Shown: positions 37,029 through 44,659 of the stretch, piece after piece
Position numbering within the stretch: the first letter of the stretch is position 1
Layout of the letters: every line of letters starts with the position of its first letter
DNA from: Acinetobacter pittii ANC 4050
GTDB taxonomy: Bacteria > Pseudomonadota > Gammaproteobacteria > Pseudomonadales > Moraxellaceae
DNA: 64,000 nucleotides
Direction: 5' to 3'
Assembly: GCF_000399685.1 (NCBI RefSeq)
Contig: NZ_KB976987.1
Location: forward strand, 934,345 to 998,344
Translations under genes and position numbers: made by a program
The notes under the pieces: model-generated
Told to the model about the DNA's origin: nothing
Seen by the model: the letters and a program-made list of their open reading frames with translations, nothing else
Database searches by the model: none

Positions 37029-37061
37029 GATATCAATTTTTAGTGAAAAGTTATTGATATC
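37029..37061. promoter_or_regulatory. Long inverted repeat in the lysR/carrier divergent region (gap 36903-37317)
   Basis: GATATCAAT (37029-37037) and ATTGATATC (37053-37061) are perfect 9-bp inverted half-sites separated by 15 bp. A smaller hairpin AAATAAG-CTT-CTTATTT lies at 36992-37008. The rest of the 415-bp gap is AT-rich and holds no visible gene. The half-sites suggest a dimeric regulator, possibly the adjacent LysR protein, although LTTR boxes are usually shorter. Confidence 0.42.
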
Positions 37062-37317
37062 ATTGTTGATTTTTAAACTGGTCTAGCAAATAGGATTGAT
37101 CAGGTTTATTTGGAAAAATATGATTAAGGACTGATTCTATGACAGATTATATTTTAAATCTAGCTTTTCGATGAGTTAAACACTCTAGACAATTGAACCC
37201 TCTGATAAATGTAAATCTAAACACATATGAATGTTGTTTATAGGGGATTCGTTTGCCAAAAAATGCAGGGATGTGTTTAAGCACAAGCATTTTAAAGTTT
37301 CGATATAGGAATTCGAC

Positions 37318-38640
37318 ATGTTAAAAAAACTACATGTGCAGGTAATTATTGCAATTATTGCTGCCATTATTTTGGGTTTAGTTTCCCCCGAATGGGCAAA
37401 GGCAATGAAGCCATTAGGTCAAGCATTTATTGCTTTACTAAAAATGCTTTTAGCTCCTTTGATTTTTCTTACCTTGGTTCATGGTTTAACTCATATTAAA
37501 GATATGAAAAAACTGGGCCGTTTGGGTATTAAGTCACTTATTTATTTTGAAGTATTAACAACCATAGCAATGCTGATTGGTTTTGTGTTTGTCAATGTGT
37601 TGCAACCTGGTTTAGGCCTTCATGCAACTGACTTAGCCGAACCTGATGCAGCAAAGGGTTCAGCAACACTTTCCGCGGTTGATTTCTTCTTAAATATGAT
37701 TCCGCATACTATCGTAGACGCTTTTGCGACTGGAAACGTATTACAAGTATTGGTCGTTTCAATTTTAGCGGGTATGGCTATCAATTTATGCTGTGGTCCG
37801 GACTCTGTCATTGTTAAAGGAATTGATGAAGCACAAACCATCTTGTTCAAGATGCTGGGTTTTATTATGAAGCTTGCGCCACTCGGTGCATTTGGGGCGA
37901 TGTCGGCTGCAATTGGTAGTTACGGCGGTGAAACACTAATTTATTTAATGAAGTTAATTGGTGTTTTCTATGCAGCTTGCTTCTTCTTTATCGTATTTGC
38001 TCTTGGTGCTGTGACGTGGATTATTGGTCTACCTTTCCTTACTGTTTTAAAAGTAATTCGTGACGAAATACTTTTGGTATTCGGTACAGCATCTGGTGAA
38101 GTTGCCTTTCCTAAACTGATTGAAAAACTCAAAAAAACGGGTTGTGACGAAGCGGTTGTCGGGTTTGTCTTACCTACAGGTTATAGCTTCAATTTAGATG
38201 GCACAGCTTTATATATGGCGATCGCTGTGGGCTTTATTGCTCAAGCAACTGATACACCTTTGAGTTTAATCGATCAACTGGTTCTATTAGCAATTTTAAG
38301 CTTTACCTCGAAAGGTGGCACTACTGTCGCTGGAGGCGCCTTTATTAAGTTGGCGGCGACTTTACAGTCTGTAAAAACTTTACCTTTAGGTGGTTTGGGA
38401 CTGTTGTTTGGTGTTGACCGGATTATGGCAACCATCATGGCAATTACCAACATTATTGGAAATACGCTTGCGGTTTATGCAGTCGCTCGTTGGGAAAATG
38501 CTTTCGATGCAGATGCCTTTGAAAAACAAACAGGGAAAAAACCTAAGCGTAGTTTGCTACGGGCTAAAGATTCTTTGGTAGAGACGCCGTTAGCCTCTGA
38601 TTCAAATCACTCAAGTCAAGTTTTAGATAAATCTCATTAA
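37318..38640 (+). CDS. DAACS-family dicarboxylate/amino acid:cation symporter (DctA/GltP-like)
   Basis: A 440-residue carrier with about 8 hydrophobic segments plus two re-entrant loops. The core is intact: FGTASGEVAFPKLIEKL, PTGYSFNLDGTALYMAIAVG and TSKGGTTVAGGAFIKLAATL, with the cation/substrate region DRIMATIMAITNIIGN. Such carriers import C4-dicarboxylates, glutamate or related acids. It starts an operon with enzymes of lactone or aromatic-acid type, so the cargo may be an aromatic-derived di- or tricarboxylate. Confidence 0.86.
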   Translation: MLKKLHVQVIIAIIAAIILGLVSPEWAKAMKPLGQAFIALLKMLLAPLIFLTLVHGLTHIKDMKKLGRLGIKSLIYFEVLTTIAMLIGFVFVNVLQPGLGLHATDLAEPDAAKGSATLSAVDFFLNMIPHTIVDAFATGNVLQVLVVSILAGMAINLCCGPDSVIVKGIDEAQTILFKMLGFIMKLAPLGAFGAMSAAIGSYGGETLIYLMKLIGVFYAACFFFIVFALGAVTWIIGLPFLTVLKVIRDEILLVFGTASGEVAFPKLIEKLKKTGCDEAVVGFVLPTGYSFNLDGTALYMAIAVGFIAQATDTPLSLIDQLVLLAILSFTSKGGTTVAGGAFIKLAATLQSVKTLPLGGLGLLFGVDRIMATIMAITNIIGNTLAVYAVARWENAFDADAFEKQTGKKPKRSLLRAKDSLVETPLASDSNHSSQVLDKSH

Positions 38641-38670
38641 TTATCTCAACTTCTTATATCGAGAATAGAC

Positions 38671-39234
38671 ATGCGTTTAAAAGCTATCGACCCAGAACAT
38701 TTAACTGCTGAACAACAAGTTGTATTCGATGCAATTGCAAGCGGTCCACGTAAAGGTGTGCGAGGTCCTTTAGCGATCTGGTTGCATCATCCAAAGTTAG
38801 CCAACTTAGCACAAAGTCTTGGCCAATATTGTCGCTACGACAGCTGTTTAGAGCCGCGTTTGAGTGAGTTAGCCATCTTATTGATGGGTAGACACTGGCT
38901 TGCTGAATATGAATGGGCTGCTCATAAACCTTATGCAATTGAGGCTGGCCTAAGTACGGACGTCATTGAAGCAATTCGTTTAGGTGAGCAACCTGCGTTT
39001 ATTCATAAAGATGAACAATTAATTTATCAGTTCATTTGTGAGCTTCATGAAACTAAAAGGGTGTCTGAGCAGACCTATAGAGATATAGAGCAACTACTTG
39101 GGACAGATACATTAATCGATTTAGTTGCGATAGCAGGTTATTACACCCTGATTTCCATGACGATTAATGTATTTGAAGTTCCACCACCAGCAGGTGTAGC
39201 TCCTGAATTACCAACTCCAAAAGCAGGAATTTAA
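38671..39234 (+). CDS. Carboxymuconolactone decarboxylase-family protein
   Basis: A 187-residue helical protein of the CMD/AhpD superfamily. The helix pair with RLSELAILLMGRHWLAEYEWAAHKPYAIEAGLS is the typical signature. The CxxC redox pair of AhpD is absent, so a peroxiredoxin-reductase role is unlikely. Members act on carboxymuconolactone in protocatechuate catabolism or have unknown roles. It starts 30 bp after the carrier gene and ends 1 bp before the SDR gene, so it is part of that operon. Confidence 0.78.
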   Translation: MRLKAIDPEHLTAEQQVVFDAIASGPRKGVRGPLAIWLHHPKLANLAQSLGQYCRYDSCLEPRLSELAILLMGRHWLAEYEWAAHKPYAIEAGLSTDVIEAIRLGEQPAFIHKDEQLIYQFICELHETKRVSEQTYRDIEQLLGTDTLIDLVAIAGYYTLISMTINVFEVPPPAGVAPELPTPKAGI

Positions 39235-39235
39235 T

Positions 39236-40054
39236 ATGTTTGATGAAATTAATCCTCAAGGACGTTTGCAAGACAAAGTTGCAATCATTACGGGTGCAGG
39301 TTGTGTGGGTCCGGGTTGGGGAAATGGTCGTGCAGCGGCAGTACTCTTTGCAAAAGCAGGAGCAAAAATTTTTGCCGTAGATCGTTCGATTGATGCAATG
39401 CAAGAGACTTTAAATCGTATTCAAAACTTTGATGGTGACGTGACACCTTTTGCGTGTGATGTGACTGACAGTCAGTCAGTCAAAGCCATGGTTGAAGCCT
39501 GCGTAGAGAAATATGGACGCGTAGATATTTTAGTGAATAACGTTGGTGGTTCTGCTGCTGGTGGTGCTGTCGCTCTATCAGAAGAGGCTTGGAACAAACA
39601 GCTCGACTTAAATTTAAAAAGTGTCTTTTTAACTTGTAAACATGCCATTCCCTATATGGAGCAACAAGGCGGTGGTTCGATTGTAAATACGGCTTCAACT
39701 TCTGGAATTCGTTTTACAGGTTCCCCGCAAGTTGCCTATGCCGCAAGTAAAGCCGCAATTATTCAATTATCAAAAGTGACTGCTGTCGAATATGCCCCTA
39801 AAGGAATACGTGTAAACACTGTCTTGCCGGGTCAATTACATACGCCAATGGTTGAGGTCCGTTTAGCAGGGCAACGTACAGGCGGTGATGTGGATCAATT
39901 GCTTGAAAGTCGTTTAAAACGAATTCCCGCAGGCTTTATGGGAGATGGCCGTGATACAGCGTTTGCTGCTTTGTTTCTTGCAAGTGATGAAGCACGTTTT
40001 GTTACCGGAACAGAAATTGTGGTCGATGGCGGAATGACTGCACGCTGTGATTAA
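39236..40054 (+). CDS. Short-chain dehydrogenase with extended glycine motif
   Basis: A 272-residue SDR. The cofactor motif is unusual: TGAGCVGPGWGNGRA, an expanded loop instead of TGxxxGIG. NNVGGSAAGG, NTASTSG and the active-site YAASK are standard, and it ends IVVDGGMTARCD. It lies 1 bp after the CMD gene and probably oxidises an alcohol intermediate of the same pathway. The substrate is unknown. Confidence 0.8.
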   Translation: MFDEINPQGRLQDKVAIITGAGCVGPGWGNGRAAAVLFAKAGAKIFAVDRSIDAMQETLNRIQNFDGDVTPFACDVTDSQSVKAMVEACVEKYGRVDILVNNVGGSAAGGAVALSEEAWNKQLDLNLKSVFLTCKHAIPYMEQQGGGSIVNTASTSGIRFTGSPQVAYAASKAAIIQLSKVTAVEYAPKGIRVNTVLPGQLHTPMVEVRLAGQRTGGDVDQLLESRLKRIPAGFMGDGRDTAFAALFLASDEARFVTGTEIVVDGGMTARCD

Positions 40055-40133
40055 GGTGAATTCCGAGTAACTCCAAATATGTGAGCTGCATGGAATATTT
40101 GTTGAACCTAATAAGATTTGTTTAGGAAGTACT

Positions 40134-40973
40134 ATGTCATTTAATTTGCCAAGAGGTTCATGGGATTGCCATTTTCATATATATGGGCCTTTTGATCGCT
40201 TTCCGTTACCTAAAGACGCTGCATATCACCCTCAACCAGCAACCTTTCAACAAATGCTTGAGTTGCACAAAAGTTTAGGAATTGAACACGGTGTTTTTGT
40301 TCAAGCCGTTGCCTACGGTTCAGATAACGCCATCATTTTAGATGCGATTGAACAAAGTAACTTTAATTATCGGGGTGTGGCTTTAGTAGATCACGATATT
40401 TCTGATCAACAGCTCATTGAATTAAAGCACGGTGGTATTTGTGGTATTCGCTTTAACATGATGGGGCATTTGCCTGGAAGTCGTGATCCGCAAGCACTAC
40501 GTAGCTCGGTTGAGCGAGTTGCAAAGCTTGGATTGCATATTCAGATACACGGCAAAATTGAAGATATCCTACCTGCGATTGAAGCTTGGCAAGACATAGA
40601 TGTCGATATTGTGATTGATCACATGGCGCGACCTAATTTACTCGATTCACAAGATGCAGAAAACACTTTTCATAAACTGCAACAAGTCATGTCGAATCCG
40701 AAGCATTGGCTAAAAATTTCCGGAATTGATCGTGCAATGAATGGTCAGCCTGCCAACACTTGGGAGGCTTCACTGAATTGGGTTCAAAAGTTAATCAAGC
40801 TTGCTCCAAACCGAGTGGTATGGGGAACAGATTGGCCTCATCCAAATATTAAAGGTGAGGTTCCTAATGATGATGAGCTTTTACAGTTTGCATTAAAAGC
40901 ACTCGATACGCCCGAATTAAAACAAGCCGTATTTGTTGATAACCCTCGAAATTTATATTTCAAAGAAAATTAA
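40134..40973 (+). CDS. Amidohydrolase, 2-pyrone-4,6-dicarboxylate hydrolase-like
   Basis: A 279-residue TIM-barrel hydrolase. Motifs are WDCHFHIYGP (H-x-H after beta-1), IQIHGKIEDILP, IDHMARP and VWGTDWPHPN with the catalytic aspartate. This is the LigI-type group that opens cyclic lactones such as 2-pyrone-4,6-dicarboxylate, an intermediate of lignin-derived aromatics. Together with the CMD protein and SDR it suggests lactone or pyrone breakdown. No protocatechuate 4,5-dioxygenase is visible, so the actual lactone is open. AGGAAG precedes the ATG. Confidence 0.8.
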   Translation: MSFNLPRGSWDCHFHIYGPFDRFPLPKDAAYHPQPATFQQMLELHKSLGIEHGVFVQAVAYGSDNAIILDAIEQSNFNYRGVALVDHDISDQQLIELKHGGICGIRFNMMGHLPGSRDPQALRSSVERVAKLGLHIQIHGKIEDILPAIEAWQDIDVDIVIDHMARPNLLDSQDAENTFHKLQQVMSNPKHWLKISGIDRAMNGQPANTWEASLNWVQKLIKLAPNRVVWGTDWPHPNIKGEVPNDDELLQFALKALDTPELKQAVFVDNPRNLYFKEN

Positions 40974-40988
40974 AGTTCTAAAACCAAT

Positions 40989-41013
40989 GAAGTATTCATT
41001 GAGTGAATACTTC
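40989..41013. other. Perfect hairpin between hydrolase and binding-protein genes
   Basis: GAAGTATTCA-TTGAG-TGAATACTTC is a 10-bp perfect stem. The following TTCACTT is a poor T-tract. It may be an attenuator or processing site that sets the level of the binding protein. Confidence 0.5.
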
Positions 41014-41034
41014 TTCACTTAAAAGGAAGTAAAA

Positions 41035-41808
41035 ATGAGTTTAAAAAAATTAGTCTCAGGAATGGGCTTATCAATTGCTATGGTCATACCAGCGCATGCA
41101 GCGCAATTAAATGTTATTGCTTCTGGTTCTTTTCATGGTGCAATGGATACCCTGATTCCGATGTATGAAAAATTAACCGGAAATACGGTTCATATTGAAT
41201 GGGGACCATCAGCTGGAAAGTCTCCTGAATCATTACCAATGCGGATTAAAAATAATGAAAAAATGGACTTGGCGATTATTTTGGATGATGCACTTAAATC
41301 TAATGAGTTAAGTCAAAATTTTGACTTAACTAGTCGTACTGAATTGGCAAATTCAAAAATTGGTTTGGCAGTGAGTAAAGGAACTAAAGTACCGCCGTTA
41401 AAAAATGAAGCAGACCTAAAGGCAGCCTTATTGTCAGCCCAAAAAGTCGCTTACTCTCAAGGTGCAAGCGGTGTCTATATTCGCTCAACCTTATTCAAAA
41501 AACTAAATATTGAACAAGAAATGCAAAAAAAAGGGCTTGAAGTACCAGGTAAAAAACTGGTTGGAGACGTTTTAGTAGAACGCCAAGCCGATGTAGGAAT
41601 GCAACAGATTAGTGAACTTAAACATACTAAAGGAATTACCTTTGTCGCACCTTTACCTGAAAGCTTGCAATACATTAGTAAATTTTCTTCAGTCATTGCC
41701 AAAAAAGCTGAACATCCTGAAATCGCAGCTCAATTTGTACAGTTTTTAAAAACTAAACAAGCAGCAAGTATTTTGACTAAAAGTGGTTTGGAACCACTGG
41801 GTCAGTGA
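41035..41808 (+). CDS. ModA-like periplasmic substrate-binding protein, orphan
   Basis: A 257-residue exported protein with a signal peptide ending PAHAA. The mature start QLNVIASGSFHGAMDTLIPMYEKLTG is the typical opening of the molybdate/sulfate-binding (ModA) fold, followed by WGPSAGKSPESLP and a second lobe with SKIGLAVSKG. No permease or ATPase gene is beside it. Within this catabolic operon it may bind an organic acid instead of molybdate, or serve as a scavenging or sensing protein. AAGGAAG precedes the ATG. Confidence 0.75.
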   Translation: MSLKKLVSGMGLSIAMVIPAHAAQLNVIASGSFHGAMDTLIPMYEKLTGNTVHIEWGPSAGKSPESLPMRIKNNEKMDLAIILDDALKSNELSQNFDLTSRTELANSKIGLAVSKGTKVPPLKNEADLKAALLSAQKVAYSQGASGVYIRSTLFKKLNIEQEMQKKGLEVPGKKLVGDVLVERQADVGMQQISELKHTKGITFVAPLPESLQYISKFSSVIAKKAEHPEIAAQFVQFLKTKQAASILTKSGLEPLGQ

Positions 41809-41924
41809 AAAATCAGCATGAAAAATACTTCACTGTAATTTTGGCGACATCGTTGAGTCTAATGACTTAAATCTATTTATTTAATTTTTAAACCACAATC
41901 ATCTAAAACATGGAGTTGATTAAG

Positions 41925-42857
41925 ATGAACAAAACCTTAGCTATTTTATCTACAGCAATATTATTAGCCACAGCAACGGTTACGGAAGCAAAACAAACAA
42001 ATATCTCACCAGCGGCCCATACAACTGCCACTTCTAAGGTCAGCAGTGTGCCTTATGAGATGGTGAATTATGGTGATGTCTCTATTCAAGCCTATGTACA
42101 AGGTAAAGGGCCTACTATTGTGATTATGTCGTCACTAGGACGTTCTGTACGCGACTATGATGTGGTTGCACAAGATTTGGTTAAACAGGGCTTTAGAGTA
42201 ATTCGACCAGAAGTTCGTGGAATTGGTTTAAGCCGTGGACCAATGGAAAAATTACATATTCAAGACTATGGAAACGACGTTGCGGCAGTAATCGAACATT
42301 TTAAAGCTGGTCCTGCAATTGTAGTCGGCCATGCATGGGGCAATTTCCCAACCCGTATGGTTGCAACACAGCGTCCAGATTTGGTTAAAGGGGTGGTATT
42401 AGCAGGTGCTTCGGCTGGTAAAGTGCCAGAGGGATATAAAGGTAAACCAATTGGCCCTGAAATTCGTGAGGCGATTGATAACGCTGGAAATGAAGAGCTT
42501 CCCGAAGCTAAGCGTATTGAATATTTAAAACGTGCGTTCTTTGCGCCAATGAATGATCCGCGTGTATGGCTAACTGGTTGGCACCACGAAGCACACGATG
42601 CGCAAGGTTATGCGCGTAATAACACGCCTGTAGATGATTACTTTGCTGCTGGTAAAGCACCTATTTTAGATATTCAACCAGAATACGACACAGTGGCGCC
42701 TAAACCTTTAAGAGGTGTTTTAAAAGGTGCTTTAGGTGATCGAGTGACGATAGTCGAAATTAAAAATGCAGGTCATGCCCTAGTTCCAGAGCAACCGAAA
42801 GCTTTAGCGGATGCCATTGGTAAATTTGCTAAACAACAATTCGCGAAAAAATCATAG
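41925..42857 (+). CDS. Secreted alpha/beta hydrolase
   Basis: A 310-residue protein from the ATG at 41925; the ATG at 41910 lies before a GGAG ribosome site (41912-41915) that serves 41925. The signal peptide ends about ATVTEA. The fold is alpha/beta hydrolase: VIMSSLGRSVRDYD (oxyanion region), RPEVRGIGLS and VVGHAWGNFPTRM at the nucleophile elbow. The elbow reads GHAWGN, with Ala-Trp instead of the usual G-x-S-x-G, so the nucleophilic serine is missing. It ends with the histidine in NAGHALVP. It may be a lactonase or dehalogenase-like variant, or a non-catalytic binder. Confidence 0.72.
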   Translation: MNKTLAILSTAILLATATVTEAKQTNISPAAHTTATSKVSSVPYEMVNYGDVSIQAYVQGKGPTIVIMSSLGRSVRDYDVVAQDLVKQGFRVIRPEVRGIGLSRGPMEKLHIQDYGNDVAAVIEHFKAGPAIVVGHAWGNFPTRMVATQRPDLVKGVVLAGASAGKVPEGYKGKPIGPEIREAIDNAGNEELPEAKRIEYLKRAFFAPMNDPRVWLTGWHHEAHDAQGYARNNTPVDDYFAAGKAPILDIQPEYDTVAPKPLRGVLKGALGDRVTIVEIKNAGHALVPEQPKALADAIGKFAKQQFAKKS

Positions 42858-42938
42858 TTGTTCCTTAAAGAAACGGACGTTCAAGAACGTTCGTTTCTAA
42901 TCGATTTTGTGCATTACGACTTTAAGAGACTTTTCCAT

Positions 42939-43610
42939 ATGATTGACAAAAGTAAGTCCTCACTAAGCGAGGCACTATCGCAGATTAAAGATGATGCAAC
43001 CATTCTGATTGGTGGTTTTGGTACCGCAGGACAACCCGCTGAACTCATTGACGGACTGATTGGACTGGGTGTCAAAGATTTAACCATTGTCAGCAACAAT
43101 GCCGGTAACGGTGATTACGGTCTGGCGAAACTGCTTAAAGCCGGTTCAGTTAAAAAAGTGATTTGTTCTTTCCCACGTCAGGCAGACTCTTATGTGTTTG
43201 ATGAGTTGTACCGTGCTGGAAAGGTCGAACTTGAAGTCGTGCCGCAAGGCAATCTGGCTTGTCGTATTCAGGCAGCAGGTATGGGGTTAGGTGCTGTGTT
43301 TACCCCAACAGGCTTTGGAACACTTTTAGCTGAAGGTAAAGAAACCCGTGAGATTGATGGGAAAGATTACGTACTCGAATATCCGATCAAAGCTGATTTT
43401 GCCTTGATTAAGGCTTACAAGGGCGACCGCTGGGGCAATCTGGTTTACCGTAAATCAGCCCGTAACTTTGGCCCGATCATGGCGATGGCTGCTGATGTCA
43501 CCATTGCTCAGGTGTCTGAGGTGGTTGAGCTAGGTGGATTAGATCCGGAACACATCATTACCCCAGGTATCTTTGTACAGCACGTTGTACAAGTTGCACC
43601 CGCACAGTAA
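42939..43610 (+). CDS. catI: 3-oxoadipate (3-oxoacid) CoA-transferase subunit A
   Basis: A 223-residue subunit with GGFGTAGQPAELIDGL near the N-terminus and the CoA-binding fold of class I transferases. I chose the ATG at 42939 (MIDKSKSSLSEAL), with AAGAGA upstream; an in-frame start at 42858 would add about 27 unlikely residues. With subunit B it moves CoA from succinyl-CoA to 3-oxoadipate, giving 3-oxoadipyl-CoA for the thiolase downstream. Base composition rises to about 50% GC here, above the neighbours. The catI and pcaI paralogues of Acinetobacter are too similar to distinguish from this sequence alone. Confidence 0.85.
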   Translation: MIDKSKSSLSEALSQIKDDATILIGGFGTAGQPAELIDGLIGLGVKDLTIVSNNAGNGDYGLAKLLKAGSVKKVICSFPRQADSYVFDELYRAGKVELEVVPQGNLACRIQAAGMGLGAVFTPTGFGTLLAEGKETREIDGKDYVLEYPIKADFALIKAYKGDRWGNLVYRKSARNFGPIMAMAADVTIAQVSEVVELGGLDPEHIITPGIFVQHVVQVAPAQ

Positions 43611-43628
43611 GCAATAAGGAGAAATAAC

Positions 43629-44279
43629 ATGAGCTACCAGAAACTCAGCCGTGACCAGATTGCAAAGCGTGTGGCACAAGATATTCCAGAGGGTGCCTAT
43701 GTGAACTTAGGTATTGGCTTACCGACCAAGATTGCCAGCTACCTAACGAACGACAAAGATATTTTTCTTCATTCCGAAAATGGTTTGTTGGCTTTTGGTC
43801 CACCGCCAGCAGCAGGTGAAGAAGATCCTGAACTGATTAATGCGGGTAAAGAGTTTGTGACTATGCTTGAAGGTGGCAGCTTTTTCCATCATGGCGACTC
43901 ATTTGCCATGATGCGTGGAGGTCACCTTGATATTGCGGTGCTTGGCGCCTTTCAGGTTGCAGCCAATGGTGACTTGGCCAACTGGCACACCGGTGCACCG
44001 GATGCGATTCCTGCGGTGGGTGGTGCAATGGATTTGGCTGTAGGTGCCAAGAAAGTCTTTATCACGACAGACCATGTAACTAAGCAAGGCGAACCAAAGA
44101 TTGTCGCTGAGCTCACTTATCCAGTGACGGGTAAACAGTGTGTGGATCGTATTTACACCGACTTGTGTGTGATTGACGTGACCCGAGATGGTTTAAAGGT
44201 GCTTGAGAAAGTGGAAGGTCTGAGCTTTGATGAGTTGCAGGCTTTAACGGGTGCAACTTTGATTGATGCGACGAATTAA
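43629..44279 (+). CDS. catJ: 3-oxoadipate (3-oxoacid) CoA-transferase subunit B
   Basis: A 216-residue subunit. The catalytic glutamate is residue 50 in LHSENGLLAFGP. GGSFFHHGDSFAMMRGGHLDIAVLGAFQV follows, typical of subunit B. It pairs with subunit A, 18 bp upstream (AAGGAG ribosome site). In other Acinetobacter operons the thiolase follows at once; here a 380-bp gap with a hairpin-rich element intervenes. The alternative symbol is pcaJ. Confidence 0.86.
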   Translation: MSYQKLSRDQIAKRVAQDIPEGAYVNLGIGLPTKIASYLTNDKDIFLHSENGLLAFGPPPAAGEEDPELINAGKEFVTMLEGGSFFHHGDSFAMMRGGHLDIAVLGAFQVAANGDLANWHTGAPDAIPAVGGAMDLAVGAKKVFITTDHVTKQGEPKIVAELTYPVTGKQCVDRIYTDLCVIDVTRDGLKVLEKVEGLSFDELQALTGATLIDATN

Positions 44280-44345
44280 GTGTAGTCGCTACAGTTAATA
44301 AATAGCATCACGGCCTTGAATTAGATTGATATTCAAAAGCCTTTT

Positions 44346-44590
44346 GTATAGGCAACACCTTACTTTTCAAAGATGAAAAGTAACAAAAATCTATGTTGAA
44401 CAGAGGAGGCTTCCTTGCCTCCCTGTCCAACGGGTGACATCCATGTCACCTGTCACGATAGCAAACTGCTAGTAGATACGAGGTGGCGACATGGATGTCG
44501 CCTCGTTGCTCAGCACAACAGGGATGTTGTGTCTGAGCAACAAAGGGTTTTGTCACTTTTGCCCTGTCAAAAGTGAGGCATTGCCTACGC
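44346..44590. repeat. Nested-hairpin (MITE/BIME-like) element in gap 44280-44659
   Basis: About 245 bp bounded by imperfect 23-bp terminal inverted repeats (44346-44368 against 44568-44590, about 17 matches). Inside are at least six hairpins: 44360-44383, 44395-44431, 44433-44450 (GGTGACAT/ATGTCACC), 44485-44502 (GGCGACAT/ATGTCGCC), 44505-44541 and 44553-44576. Hairpins three and four share the core GACATCCATGTC in opposite orientation, as in paired REP units. No coding frame of its own is convincing. It splits the CoA-transferase genes from the thiolase gene. The rest of the gap is unremarkable. Confidence 0.75.
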
Positions 44591-44659
44591 AAAGGAAGAA
44601 TGGATAACCCAATCATTTGTGGCAATGACAGCAACAGATTTCAAAATGGAAATGTAAGA

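Noticed and set aside
42858..42938. Upstream start of CoA-transferase subunit A directly after the hydrolase stop
   Set aside because: The extra residues match no family member and the ATG at 42939 has a ribosome site.
44573..44659. 29-codon N-terminal extension of the thiolase
   Set aside because: It runs back into the hairpin element, has no ribosome site, and the family starts at the ATG at 44660.
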